Source of the DNA: Bacillota bacterium
GTDB taxonomy: Bacteria > Actinomycetota > Aquicultoria > Aquicultorales > Aquicultoraceae
Direction: 5' to 3'
NCBI GenBank assembly: GCA_023511485.1
Contig: JAIMBH010000021.1
Location: forward strand, 1 to 41,531
DNA: 41,531 bases
A program made the position numbers and the translations under genes. Under the pieces are notes generated by a model. The model saw only the letters and a program-made list of their open reading frames with translations. It did not search any database and was not told the origin of the DNA. Shown piece by piece: positions 17,538 to 26,206 of the stretch. The number at the start of each line of letters is the position of its first letter. Position 1 is the stretch's first letter.

Positions 17538-18365
17538 TTAAGATATGCGCTTGAGTACCGGCTTTTGCTCCTTCCGGCCTTTCTGGCTCTTTTGCAGACT
17601 TTTTGTCTTTTGAGGCGTCTTCTTTTTGGCGTCTTCTTTTCGCGTCTTCTTTTCTTTCAATTCTCGCTCGAGCGCTTCTTTTTCTGCCTCCTCATATTTT
17701 CTCTGCTCCTCTGTTACGTATTCTATAATCCTCTGCTGATCTAATTCGCTAATTTCAACGAACTTGAATCCAAGAAGGTACTCGCTAGTGCTTGAGCCGC
17801 GCATTGTACAGTGGACAACCTTACCTATTGCGTTTATCTTGTTCTGACGGTTACTAAGCTCCATCTCCAGCCTTGCCAGCTGCCCCACTTCAATAGGATT
17901 TTTCGAGTATATTGTTGCGCCTACACCACCGCCGCTTACATCGTAAACTTTGAGGCTTTTATACCGACTATTATACCGGTCGAACTGGATTTTCATCTGG
18001 ATGTTGTTGTCTATCTTTATTCTTGGGAAAACGCGGCGCTGCACTCTCTGCGGCTTGCCGATCGGAGTCGTAGCTATTATCTCGCCCTTATCACTTATAG
18101 CTGTCACTTTCACCGGTATAACACAGCTTCCCTCATCAGTCGGGCGTATGATGGTCAACAGCCCTCCGATCTCGACACCATCTACAAGCGGACGGTCTAC
18201 GGCTTTACAGATAATGGTTTTATCCGGCATAAACATTGAAAATTTATAGAGGGCAGACCCTCTCTTATTTTCAAGTTTTACTATGATACCGGGCTTTACA
18301 AGCTCGACAAACTCTGGTCAGCCACTGCCCTTATCAAATTTTTTGGCGGATAGACTATCATCCAT
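17538..18365 (-). pseudogene. PilZ-domain protein B, in-frame stop near N-terminus
   Basis: The frame from ATG 18365 encodes MDDSLSAKKFDKGSG, then TGA at 18318-18320, then PEFVELVKPGIIVKLENKRGSALYKF, which aligns with the start of paralogues A and C. The stop thus interrupts an otherwise full-length gene (275 codons plus stop). No ATG, GTG or TTG occurs after the TGA until ATG 18236, so the surviving 232-residue product would lack about 40 residues of the YcgR-like domain. The PilZ domain keeps RRVFPRIK and DVSGGG, so ligand binding looks intact. The C-terminus is Lys-rich. This may be a recent nonsense mutation, a sequencing error, or a functional shorter protein. Confidence 0.78.
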
Positions 18366-18445
18366 ACATATAATATCGGCAGGTTGCGCGCAATCTAAAG
18401 GATGATATGCCATAATATGGTAATTTCTGATTGCCTAGACAAGCT

Positions 18446-19279
18446 TTATTTGCGGACACTGCGGGCAGGCTTCCCGGTATTAATTGCAGTTTTTGGGGCC
18501 GCTTTTGAGGCGGTTTTTACAGTTTTCACCGTTTTTAGTTCGCTTTCCATCGCCTTTTTCTCTTTGGCCTCTTTTTCTCTTAACATTGTTTCACGAGCTT
18601 CCTGTTTTTTTAATTCCGCAGCCACAAATTCAATGATTTTTTGCTGGTCTGCCTGGCTTATCTCGATAAATTTTATGCCAAGCAGAAACTGGCGCGTGCT
18701 TGCGTTCAATAGCGTACAGTGCGTAACTTCGCCTTCTGCATGTATCCTGTTTTGGCGATTTAAAAAATCTATCTCCAGTTTTGCCCGCAAACCCCGTTGA
18801 ACAGGATTTTTTGCATAGATATCCACCCCAACCCCGCCGCCACTCAGGTCATGAATCGCTATGCTTTTATAACGGCTGTTTGAGTTATCAAACTGTAGCC
18901 TCAACTGGACATTTGTCCCCGGTTTTATCCTTGGGAAAACACGGCGCTCTTCAATATGGGCCTTACCGATAGGCATTACGGCTATAATCTCAGCTCTGTC
19001 CGCTATAGAGATTATTTTCACTGGTATGACGCAGCTTCCCTCAGCCGCCGAGTGTACTATGGTCAAGGGGCGCCCAACATCGCAGCCATCAACAAGAGGA
19101 CTTTCCACGCTTCTGCATACAATCGTCTTATCGGGCATCACCATTGATATCCTGTACAGAGCATAGCCGTAATCGTTTTCAAGCCTTACGACGGTTCCGG
19201 GTTCGGCAAAATCGATTGCTTGGGAGCAGTCGCTATCTATTGACGAATTTGCCTTTCGAAGCGCGGTGTTATCTGACAT
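18446..19279 (-). CDS. PilZ-domain protein C, intact c-di-GMP motifs
   Basis: 277 residues. The YcgR-like N-terminal domain spans about 25-108. The PilZ domain follows with R113-VFP-R117 (RxxxR) and D144-L-S146-GG-G149 (D/NxSxxG), the two motifs that contact cyclic di-GMP. A short Lys/Ala-rich tail ends the protein. It probably couples cyclic di-GMP to motility, secretion or surface behaviour, but no flagellar or pilus gene lies in this window. ATG 19279 lacks a Shine-Dalgarno sequence. A TATAAT on the minus strand at 19334-19339 suggests the promoter for the three-gene PilZ cluster. Confidence 0.85.
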   Translation of the reverse strand: MSDNTALRKANSSIDSDCSQAIDFAEPGTVVRLENDYGYALYRISMVMPDKTIVCRSVESPLVDGCDVGRPLTIVHSAAEGSCVIPVKIISIADRAEIIAVMPIGKAHIEERRVFPRIKPGTNVQLRLQFDNSNSRYKSIAIHDLSGGGVGVDIYAKNPVQRGLRAKLEIDFLNRQNRIHAEGEVTHCTLLNASTRQFLLGIKFIEISQADQQKIIEFVAAELKKQEARETMLREKEAKEKKAMESELKTVKTVKTASKAAPKTAINTGKPARSVRK

Positions 19280-19333
19280 ACAATTTGTATCGGCACTGCC
19301 GACTGCTAAGTTTAATATGATTTGGATTAGTAC

Positions 19334-19339
19334 ATTATA
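19334..19339 (-). promoter_or_regulatory. Candidate -10 box for the PilZ cluster
   Basis: Perfect TATAAT on the minus strand, 55 bp upstream of the PilZ C start, in an AT-rich spacer. No good -35 hexamer is found at 16-18 bp, so confidence is limited. Confidence 0.35.
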
Positions 19340-19367
19340 CTACGCTAGCAATAGTATTCACCTATTG

Positions 19368-19994
19368 TTATTTTTCTCTGCTGTGATTCGGATCGGCTAG
19401 CTGACCTGAGTTTTGCTTGCGTTCAACTTCTTTGAACGCTCCCGGATAGAGCCGCTTATAAACTGTTTTTGTCCTTTGCACCCGCTGGACAAACTGCCTA
19501 GTCTCTTCATAAGGGATATTCTCAATAACAGCGTCAACCGATGCGTATCCTCTGTCTCTCAACCAGCGGTCTACATTTTTAAACCCGGAGTTATAGGCAG
19601 CAAGGGCAAGCCGTTCGTCCCCATATTTCGAGAGTAAGTAGTTATAGTAAAAACATCCCATATCAATATTTGTTTCTGGGGTATACAGATCGTCAACGGA
19701 AAACTGCCTTCCCTGCTTTGCCGCCACCCACTTTCCGGTTTTGGGCATGACTTGCATTAAACCGATAGCCCCATGCCTGGATTCAGATGAAGGGTTAAAC
19801 TTGCTCTCCTCATAGATTATTGCGCTTATCACATATGGATCGAGGCCGTATCTTTTGCTGGCTTTTTTTATGGAATCTTTATATTCAAGCGGGAATAACA
19901 GGTGCTGCATTCTTCCAGGGTAAAACCATTCAAACCAGAGGAAGGCCAGAGCTAGTAGAATTATGATGACTGCCAGTGCCTTTAACTTTTTCAT
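19368..19994 (-). CDS. Membrane-anchored SLT lytic transglycosylase
   Basis: 208 residues. One N-terminal hydrophobic segment (about 6-25) serves as anchor or signal. The SLT domain follows with the catalytic Glu in YEESKFNP (about E63), GAIGLMQVMP (75-84), and AAYNSG further on. It cleaves peptidoglycan between MurNAc and GlcNAc, leaving 1,6-anhydro ends, outside the cytoplasmic membrane. Compact size and layout resemble the stand-alone transglycosylases found beside coaE in several Gram-positive genomes. AGGAAG lies 7 nt before ATG 19994. It follows coaE by 116 bp in the same direction. Confidence 0.93.
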   Translation of the reverse strand: MKKLKALAVIIILLALAFLWFEWFYPGRMQHLLFPLEYKDSIKKASKRYGLDPYVISAIIYEESKFNPSSESRHGAIGLMQVMPKTGKWVAAKQGRQFSVDDLYTPETNIDMGCFYYNYLLSKYGDERLALAAYNSGFKNVDRWLRDRGYASVDAVIENIPYEETRQFVQRVQRTKTVYKRLYPGAFKEVERKQNSGQLADPNHSREK

Positions 19995-20082
19995 TGCTTC
20001 TTCCTGCTTTGCTTGCTATTGAGAATGCTTCGTGTGCAATAATATAATGGCTTGCCCACCCACGCTCAGGCCAGGCTCCTTT

Positions 20083-20100
20083 GCAGCCCCAAAAGGCTGC
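20083..20100. other. GC-rich hairpin after coaE
   Basis: GCAGCC, loop CCAAAA, GGCTGC: a perfect 6-bp stem just past the coaE stop. No T-tract follows on either strand, so it may stabilise the 3' end or attenuate rather than act as a classical terminator. Confidence 0.35.
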
Positions 20101-20110
20101 ACAGCATTTC

Positions 20111-20743
20111 TTAGCTCTGAGGATTGGACCCTGAACCGCTGTCTGCGAACCCTTTAATTTGTTGCCAGAGTTCGTTTACCTTTGCCTTAAGTTCTTCAAG
20201 TGAGCCATTGTTTTGGATGACCACATCGGCTTCTTTTTCCAAAGCTTCTTTTCCTTTTTGGGAGTTTATCCTGCTCTCGGCTTCGTCCTTTGTTAGACCC
20301 TGTCTAATAAGCCTATCGATCCTTATTTGCCTGTCAGCTGTAACAACAACCGTAAGGTCGCATTTCTTATGCATTCCTACCTCTATTAAGAGAGGAACAT
20401 CCGCTATGACTATCTTTCCATCCATATATTTTTTCTCGATTTCCTCAATCCTTCTATCTATTTCTGCTATTACAGGCGGATGGATGATCTTATTCAGGAT
20501 CGCAAGTTTTTCGGGGTTATTAAATACTATATTCCCCAACTTGCGCCTGTTTATATTGTGATCTTCATTTAGAATGTCCTGGCCAAATTGGTCTACAACC
20601 TCATGCCAGGCTGGCTTCCCGGGCTCAACAACTTCTCGGGCTATTTGGTCGGCATTAATTACTACCGCTCCCTTTTCTTCAAGCAGAGAAGCAACCATCG
20701 TTTTGCCTGATGCAATTGGACCGGTAACGCCGATAAGCTTCAT
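20111..20743 (-). CDS. coaE: Dephospho-CoA kinase
   Basis: 210 residues from ATG 20743 (GTG 20749 would add two). P-loop GPIASGKT is at about 8-15. The family signatures INADQIAREV, HPPVIAEID and DVPLLIEVG are present. It phosphorylates the 3'-hydroxyl of dephospho-CoA in the last step of coenzyme A synthesis, in the cytoplasm. Length is normal (about 200). It lies between rpsA/VanZ and the lytic transglycosylase, matching the actinobacterial rpsA-coaE neighbourhood. Confidence 0.97.
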   Translation of the reverse strand: MKLIGVTGPIASGKTMVASLLEEKGAVVINADQIAREVVEPGKPAWHEVVDQFGQDILNEDHNINRRKLGNIVFNNPEKLAILNKIIHPPVIAEIDRRIEEIEKKYMDGKIVIADVPLLIEVGMHKKCDLTVVVTADRQIRIDRLIRQGLTKDEAESRINSQKGKEALEKEADVVIQNNGSLEELKAKVNELWQQIKGFADSGSGSNPQS

Positions 20744-20807
20744 ATTCACCCGGTTTTAAAAATTCGGCTTTTGGTCTTCCTTTAAGATCTAAGTTGCATA
20801 TTTCTCA

Positions 20808-21167
20808 CTAAGTATTTCTTGAGATAACATGCAAACCTAGCAATCGTAATGATAACACTGCGGCTGTCGCCCCTGCCAGGTTGACTGCTATATCCACAAT
20901 ACTGAAGCTTCTGTAGGGCAGAAACAGCTGTACTATCTCCATCATAATACCGTATGCTGTTGCGCTGACAATGGCATAGGTTGCAGACGGTTGGTAACCA
21001 CAGTTCCAGGCAAGTTCAATAGCACGCCATATTAAGAACCCCAGTATTGCGTATTCGGTAAAGTGAGCCAGGCTTGGTAGTAACTCGCCGCTGCCTTTGC
21101 TAATCCGCATTGTCGAAAAATAGAGTATGGCCATCATCCATAAAGCTACGGGCAACCACTTCTTCAT
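20808..21167 (-). CDS. VanZ-like membrane protein
   Basis: 119 residues from ATG 21167, chosen because CAGGAGT lies about 7 nt upstream. Three to four membrane segments are visible. The VanZ pattern is present: LAHFTEYAILGFL near the first third, then EIVQLFLPYRSFSIVDIAVNLAGA (E, Q, P-R, D, N, G conserved). VanZ-like proteins associate with teicoplanin resistance in enterococci, but most homologues, including those near housekeeping genes, have no known role. It lies between rpsA and coaE in the same direction. Confidence 0.85.
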   Translation of the reverse strand: MKKWLPVALWMMAILYFSTMRISKGSGELLPSLAHFTEYAILGFLIWRAIELAWNCGYQPSATYAIVSATAYGIMMEIVQLFLPYRSFSIVDIAVNLAGATAAVLSLRLLGLHVISRNT

Positions 21168-21188
21168 GGCAACACTCCTGTATATCAA

Positions 21189-21468
21189 CTAGGTTTGCGT
21201 AAAACACGGGCTTTTTACTGGTGAAGCCGCCAGATCCAACAAACCTCTTTTTTCGGCGCTGATGCGGTGCGGCTCATTAGAATGCAAGATAAATAAAAAT
21301 AGCGCAGCCCCTTTGGGGAGTCCTCAGCAAGACCAGGGGACCCAGACAAGCTCTTTAGGGCTGCTAAGAGACGATAGTAGCAGAGACATAGCGCTCTGGC
21401 TACTGCCAGGCAGGGCTAAAGCCCTGCACTACATTATATATGGGCTAAAGTCCCAAACTCCAAACCTA
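21189..21468. other. Intergenic region with short palindromes
   Basis: 280 bp between rpsA and the VanZ gene. It holds two related palindromes near the rpsA end, CAGGGCTAAAGCCCTG (about 21411-21426) and GGGCTAAAGTCCC (about 21442-21454), 15 bp apart and joined by CACTACATTATATAT. They may form hairpins ending the rpsA message or be a small repetitive element. No gene is seen. Confidence 0.45.
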
Positions 21469-23064
21469 CTACTCAGAGGATTTTCTGGCATGCTCTTCTT
21501 TCATCTGTTTGAGCACATCTTCCAGTGAACCCGGCTCAGCGCCTTCTGCCACCGTAACGTCCTCGGCGGAAACATCTGTCCCGCCCAGGGTTGCTTCGAT
21601 CTCTGAAATCTCTGCCGTGCTCATCTCAATGCTGCTTGCTTCCGGCTCCTCAGCAGCGCTTTCTACCGATAGCTCTTCAGCCCCCACAGAGGTCCCTTCT
21701 TCCACAGAGGTCCCTTCTTCCACAGAGGTCCCTTCTTCGATCGAAACCGAGCCGGCTTCCTCACCGGCCAAATTTATTTCCGACTCTGCCACTGCTTCCA
21801 CAGCTTCAACCGGTTCAACATCCACTGATTCAACTTCAACCGGTGCAACTTCCTTGCTCGGTTCTTCGGTTGCCAACTCTGCAGCGATACCTTCTGTTTG
21901 AACTTCCCCTGTTTCTGCTTCCTCTTTTTGAGCCTCGCCAGCTTCAGCTTCTTCGATTGGTGGCTCCTGAGTTTGCTTGATACTTAAGCTTATCCTTCTT
22001 CTGTTTAAGTCGATGCCAACGATCTTCGCTTCAACCTGGTCACCGACCTTAACAACTTCTTCCGGTAGCTCAATATGCCTGTGAGCCAATTCGGAGATAT
22101 GTATTAGCCCCTCAAGCCCTTCCTCAAGCTCAATAAAAGCTCCGAACGTAACTATTTTGGTAACCTTTCCAGCAATGATTTGCCCCACACTGTACTTGAC
22201 AGCCTTTTCTTTCCATGGGTCCTCTTGGGTTTGCCTCAAACCTAGGGAGATTCTTTCTCTGTCTAATTCTACTTCTAATACCTGAACTTTAACTTCATCG
22301 CCCACCGAAACAACTTCGGATGGGTGGTCGATGTGGTTCCAGCAGAGTTCCGAAATGTGGATCAAGCCGTCAATGCCGCCAAGATCGACAAACGCACCGA
22401 AGTCGACAATGCTTGAGACCTTACCTGTAAGAATGGCTCCCTTCGAAATCTTCTCAAGAATTTTGCTTTTCTCATGCTTTTTCTCTTCTTCCAAAACAGC
22501 ACGCCTTGAGAGAACAACATTATTGCGGTTACGGTCCATTTCGATGATCCGGCACTCTAATTCCTGGCCGAGATATTGATTTAGGTCCTTGGTACGCCTT
22601 ACATCAACAAGCGATGCAGGTAAGAAACCACGAAGGCCAATATCCACAATAAGGCCTCCTTTTACAACTTCTATAACCCGACCGGTCACCGTATCTCCAG
22701 CATTGGCGACTTCCTCGATCTTGACCCATGCTCTCTCGTAATCGGCTCTCTTTTTAGATAAAATAAGGCGGCCATCCTTATCTTCCTTTTGAAGGACCAG
22801 CGCCTCAATCCTATCGCCCACTTTAACAACCTCAAAAGGATTGACATCGGGCCTGATCGATAGCTCACGTACAGGAATTGCGCCTTCTGATTTGTAACCG
22901 ATATCCACCAGAACTTCATCCCTATCTACTTTTACGACGTCGCCTACCACTATATCACCATCATCAAATATCTTGATGGTTTGATCATAATCAGGCACAA
23001 GGACACCGGCCTCGTTTAGGGTCATGTAACTCTCGTGATTTTCAGCTGATTCTCTCTCGGACAT
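21469..23064 (-). CDS. rpsA: 30S ribosomal protein S1 with acidic tail
   Basis: 531 residues. Four S1 RNA-binding domains fill about residues 35-370 (IVVGDVVKVDRDEVLVDIGYK; TVTGRVIEVVKGGLIVDIG; ILTGKVSSIVDFGAFVDLGG; IIAGKVTKIVTFGAFIELEE). The first two diverge and the last two carry the consensus GxIHISEL, the usual Gram-positive arrangement. S1 helps the 30S subunit bind mRNA. About 160 C-terminal residues are acidic, low-complexity and Glu/Val/Ala/Ser-rich, with three copies of EEGTSV encoded by an 18-bp repeat. GGGAGG lies about 9 nt before ATG 23064. It follows polA, as in Mycobacterium. Confidence 0.95.
   Translation of the reverse strand: MSERESAENHESYMTLNEAGVLVPDYDQTIKIFDDGDIVVGDVVKVDRDEVLVDIGYKSEGAIPVRELSIRPDVNPFEVVKVGDRIEALVLQKEDKDGRLILSKKRADYERAWVKIEEVANAGDTVTGRVIEVVKGGLIVDIGLRGFLPASLVDVRRTKDLNQYLGQELECRIIEMDRNRNNVVLSRRAVLEEEKKHEKSKILEKISKGAILTGKVSSIVDFGAFVDLGGIDGLIHISELCWNHIDHPSEVVSVGDEVKVQVLEVELDRERISLGLRQTQEDPWKEKAVKYSVGQIIAGKVTKIVTFGAFIELEEGLEGLIHISELAHRHIELPEEVVKVGDQVEAKIVGIDLNRRRISLSIKQTQEPPIEEAEAGEAQKEEAETGEVQTEGIAAELATEEPSKEVAPVEVESVDVEPVEAVEAVAESEINLAGEEAGSVSIEEGTSVEEGTSVEEGTSVGAEELSVESAAEEPEASSIEMSTAEISEIEATLGGTDVSAEDVTVAEGAEPGSLEDVLKQMKEEHARKSSE
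21684..21737. repeat. 18-bp tandem repeat in rpsA, three units
   Basis: Three exact copies of CCACAGAGGTCCCTTCTT (21684-21701, 21702-21719, 21720-21737) coding EEGTSV in the acidic tail of S1. The period preserves the frame, so copy number could vary. Confidence 0.95.
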
Positions 23065-23482
23065 TTAATAGAAACCTCCCAATTGCATCTCATCCATATA
23101 AAAATACCACCTTTTACGGTGGCAAGCTTACCGAAATATAGCGTTATGGATTGCTCGATGTGAGCCGGAAAAGACCCTTTTGGCTAGTTTGCCTTCAATT
23201 CTTCTTTTCCTTTCTATCCATGCGGCCACGGCCGCTTGCCTACCACATTTGCTTCAAATGAGATGCTTCATACTTTGACTGCTATTTTAGCTTAAGTGAT
23301 ATTAAGTATTTTGGCAATCTATTTATTCAGTTATCATGCAATTTCTAACCTTTACCTGCTTAGTATGGCTATCTAACTGCTTTAGAAGCCTGGAATCAGA
23401 AATCGGAATCCTTGTCTGCCCCTCTTTAATAGCTCTTTAGCGCTCGCCCTGTGCAAAGCCAAAGGGGCTTTACGCAGGCTAT
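23065..23482. promoter_or_regulatory. polA-rpsA intergenic region
   Basis: About 420 bp with no open frame I can support. Near rpsA a small hairpin CCACC-TTTTAC-GGTGG (about 23107-23122) lies in the probable 5' leader. Near polA an AAAGCC-CCTTT-GGCTTT stem lies just past the polA stop without a T-tract. The rpsA promoter must be here. Confidence 0.35.
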
Positions 23483-26206
23483 TTATTTAGTAGCTTCTTT
23501 CCAATTATATCCCATGGACGTCGAAACTTTTAGTCCCACGCTTAAAGGATATGCATTTTCCATTATATTTTTTATCATCCTGCCAGCAACTTCAACCTCT
23601 TTGGGAGGAATTTCAAAAATTAGCTCATCGTGAACCTGCAGAACCATTTTTGTTTTTAATCCTTCCTCCTCGATCTGTTTATCTATCCTTATCATCGCAA
23701 GCTTAATTATATCCGCAGCTGTACCCTGAAGAGGCGCATTTACCGCATATCTCTCGCCTAAACTTCTTGTGCTGGCATTGCTGCTTTTAAGCTCAGGAAT
23801 GTATCTTCTTCTACCCAAAAGGGTCTCTACAAAACCTTTTTCACGTGCTTCCTGGATGGTTTTTCGCACAAATTCTTCGACTTTAGGAAGGCTTCTGAAA
23901 TATCTGTCAATAAATATGCGTGCCTCTGATAACGGCATTCCCAGGCGATCTGAGAGCCCATAGGGACTCATCCCGTAGAGAACGCCGAAGTTGACTGTTT
24001 TTGCGATGCGGCGCATCTGTGGGGTAACTTGCTCAGCCGACACGCCGAATAACTGCATTGCAGTCGCCTCGTGGATATCCATACCTTCTTTAAATGCGTT
24101 AATTAAGACTTCTTCGCCCGAGTAGTGGGCAAGAAGTCTGAGTTCGATTTGCTCATAGTCTGCCGCCAGGAAGCTGTCTCCGGGATTGGACGGAATGAAG
24201 GCTTCGCGGATACGCTGACCAAGTTCTGTTCTCACAGGAATGTTTTGCAAGTTAGGGTTACTGCTTGAGAGGCGCCCGGTTGCGGTGACCGTCTGATTAA
24301 ATGAAGTGTGAAGTCTACCGGTATTTGGATTTATGAGCTTCGGTAAAGCATCAATATATGTCGATTTCAGCTTCGCAAGCTCTCGGTAGGCGATTATCTT
24401 CTCAACTATCGGATGCACCGATGCAAGTTTATGTAACACATTGGTATCGGTCGAGTAGCCAGTCTTGGTCTTTTTAGATTTAGGAAGCCCTAGCTTATCA
24501 AAAAGAATAAAGCCGAGTTGCTGGGGTGAGTTGATGTTAAACTCCTGACCTGCAAGGCTATATATCTCGCCTTTTAAATTTTCAAGGAAAATCTCAATTT
24601 CTTTAGAGAGGTCCTCCAGATACTCAACATTAAGGCCTACACCTGTGTGCTCCATCTTCGCAAGAACCGGCACCAGCGGCATCTCGACTTCCTCAAAGAG
24701 CTTGAAGAGTCCCTTTTCTTTTAGTTTTTCTTCAAGCTTTGGCTTTAGCTTTAAGTTCACCGCCGCCTCGAGAGAAACACGCTCTTTTTCCTCACCGGCC
24801 GCAAGCGAAACACCCAGGTTTATCGCCGCCAGCTCGTCAAGTGGATAATCCGATCGCTCAGGATTCAACAGGTAGGCAGCAATCATGTTATCAAAATCGA
24901 GCGCCTCGGGATTAATACCGGCGTTCCAGAGTGCAAGAGTCATTCTCTTTGCGTCGTGACATATTTTGCTAACAGACCTTGACTCCAAGTACGGCCTGAC
25001 TGCTTTCATTACCTTATCTACCGACAGGCCGGCAGGCTCAAGCGTAAACAATATGCCCTGGTCAGCATTTTGACCATTTGGACTTTGGGCTATAACTGCA
25101 TCTGGGTCTTGTGGCTCAAACCGCTCACCGGTGTATGAATAGACCTTACCTCCCTCCAAGGCAAATGCGATTGTCTGTATCTTTTGATCTACGCTATTCG
25201 TGCCGGTAGTCGATATAGATACCGCAAACTGCTTGCTCCTGGAGAGATCTTTCTTGAGCTCTCCTATTGATATCTGGTCGGTTAGATAAATTGTTCTGCA
25301 ATCAAGGACTTTGGAACTTTTTGAGCCCTTATGCATTGTCTGGCCAAACAGCCTCTCTAAAAGCGTAAAGAATTCAAGCTTTGAGAATAGCTCGCGTATT
25401 TTCTCTTCATCCCAGCCGCCTAATCGGCATTCATCAAAATCAATATCTATCGGGACATCTCGCTCAAGCGTGGCAAGCTTCTTTGATAACTCCGCCTCGG
25501 AGAGATGCTCTCGGAGCATCTCCTGCCATCGCTTGTTAGGAACCTCATCCAGGTGAGCAAGAAGATTTTCAAGGCTTCCAAACTGCTGGATCAGCTTTGC
25601 GGCTGTTTTCTCGCCAATCCCGGGCACGCCCGGGATGTTATCCGATGGGTCGCCTTTAAGAGCTAGGAAGTCCGGCACCTGCTCGGGCGTAACTCCGTAT
25701 CTATCCTCAACTTTTTGGCGGTCATAAATAACGATATCAGATATCCCTTTCCGCGTCGTCATGATTTTTATATGTTCGTCAACCAGCTGGAAGGCATCCC
25801 TATCTCCGGTTACAATAAGGACTTCGTCTTTCTCGGCCTCAGCTTTTGCGACAAGGGTGGCAAGAATATCATCTGCCTCATATCCGTCCATCTCAAAGAT
25901 GGGGATATTTAGCGCTTTGAGTACATCTTTTACGATCGGAATTTGGCTGATCAGTTCATTTGGGGCCGACTCGCGGTGCGCCTTATACATCTCGAACTGT
26001 TCATGGCGAAATGTCGGTGCAGCCCTATCGAATGCAGCGATTACAACATCCGGCTGCTCATCTTTGATTAGCTTTATGAGCATACTCGTGAACCCGTAGA
26101 CAGCATTTGTCACCTGGCCTGCGGAAGTCACAAGGGAGGTAGGTAGCGCAAAAAAAGCCCTATATAATAAACTGTTGCCATCAATGAGGATGATTTTTTT
26201 CTTCAA
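23483..26206 (-). CDS. polA: DNA polymerase I, proofreading site degenerate
   Basis: 907 residues. The 5' nuclease domain (about 1-290) has DGNSLLYRAFF, EADDILATL, VTGDRDAFQLV and GDPSDNIPGVPGIGEKTA. The 3'-5' exonuclease-like domain (about 315-510) lacks its catalytic DxE: the expected site reads SISTTGTNS. The polymerase domain (about 530-907) has motif A ADYEQIELRLLAHYS, motif B RRIAKTVNFGVLYG and motif C VHDELIFE. It fills gaps and removes primers in repair and lagging-strand synthesis. Loss of proofreading is common in Gram-positive PolA such as Taq and Mycobacterium. TTG 26206 is the start, with AAGGGTAG upstream. It is followed by rpsA, coaE and uvrB. Confidence 0.97.
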   Translation of the reverse strand: MKKKIILIDGNSLLYRAFFALPTSLVTSAGQVTNAVYGFTSMLIKLIKDEQPDVVIAAFDRAAPTFRHEQFEMYKAHRESAPNELISQIPIVKDVLKALNIPIFEMDGYEADDILATLVAKAEAEKDEVLIVTGDRDAFQLVDEHIKIMTTRKGISDIVIYDRQKVEDRYGVTPEQVPDFLALKGDPSDNIPGVPGIGEKTAAKLIQQFGSLENLLAHLDEVPNKRWQEMLREHLSEAELSKKLATLERDVPIDIDFDECRLGGWDEEKIRELFSKLEFFTLLERLFGQTMHKGSKSSKVLDCRTIYLTDQISIGELKKDLSRSKQFAVSISTTGTNSVDQKIQTIAFALEGGKVYSYTGERFEPQDPDAVIAQSPNGQNADQGILFTLEPAGLSVDKVMKAVRPYLESRSVSKICHDAKRMTLALWNAGINPEALDFDNMIAAYLLNPERSDYPLDELAAINLGVSLAAGEEKERVSLEAAVNLKLKPKLEEKLKEKGLFKLFEEVEMPLVPVLAKMEHTGVGLNVEYLEDLSKEIEIFLENLKGEIYSLAGQEFNINSPQQLGFILFDKLGLPKSKKTKTGYSTDTNVLHKLASVHPIVEKIIAYRELAKLKSTYIDALPKLINPNTGRLHTSFNQTVTATGRLSSSNPNLQNIPVRTELGQRIREAFIPSNPGDSFLAADYEQIELRLLAHYSGEEVLINAFKEGMDIHEATAMQLFGVSAEQVTPQMRRIAKTVNFGVLYGMSPYGLSDRLGMPLSEARIFIDRYFRSLPKVEEFVRKTIQEAREKGFVETLLGRRRYIPELKSSNASTRSLGERYAVNAPLQGTAADIIKLAMIRIDKQIEEEGLKTKMVLQVHDELIFEIPPKEVEVAGRMIKNIMENAYPLSVGLKVSTSMGYNWKEATK

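Noticed and set aside
18318-18320. TGA as a selenocysteine codon
   Set aside because: The residue is in a disordered N-terminal segment with no redox role, and the sister genes have no Cys there.
21509-21980. Long plus-strand open frames opposite the rpsA tail
   Set aside because: They are Ser/Thr- or Pro/Leu-rich shadows of the acidic repeat region and lack ribosome-binding sites.
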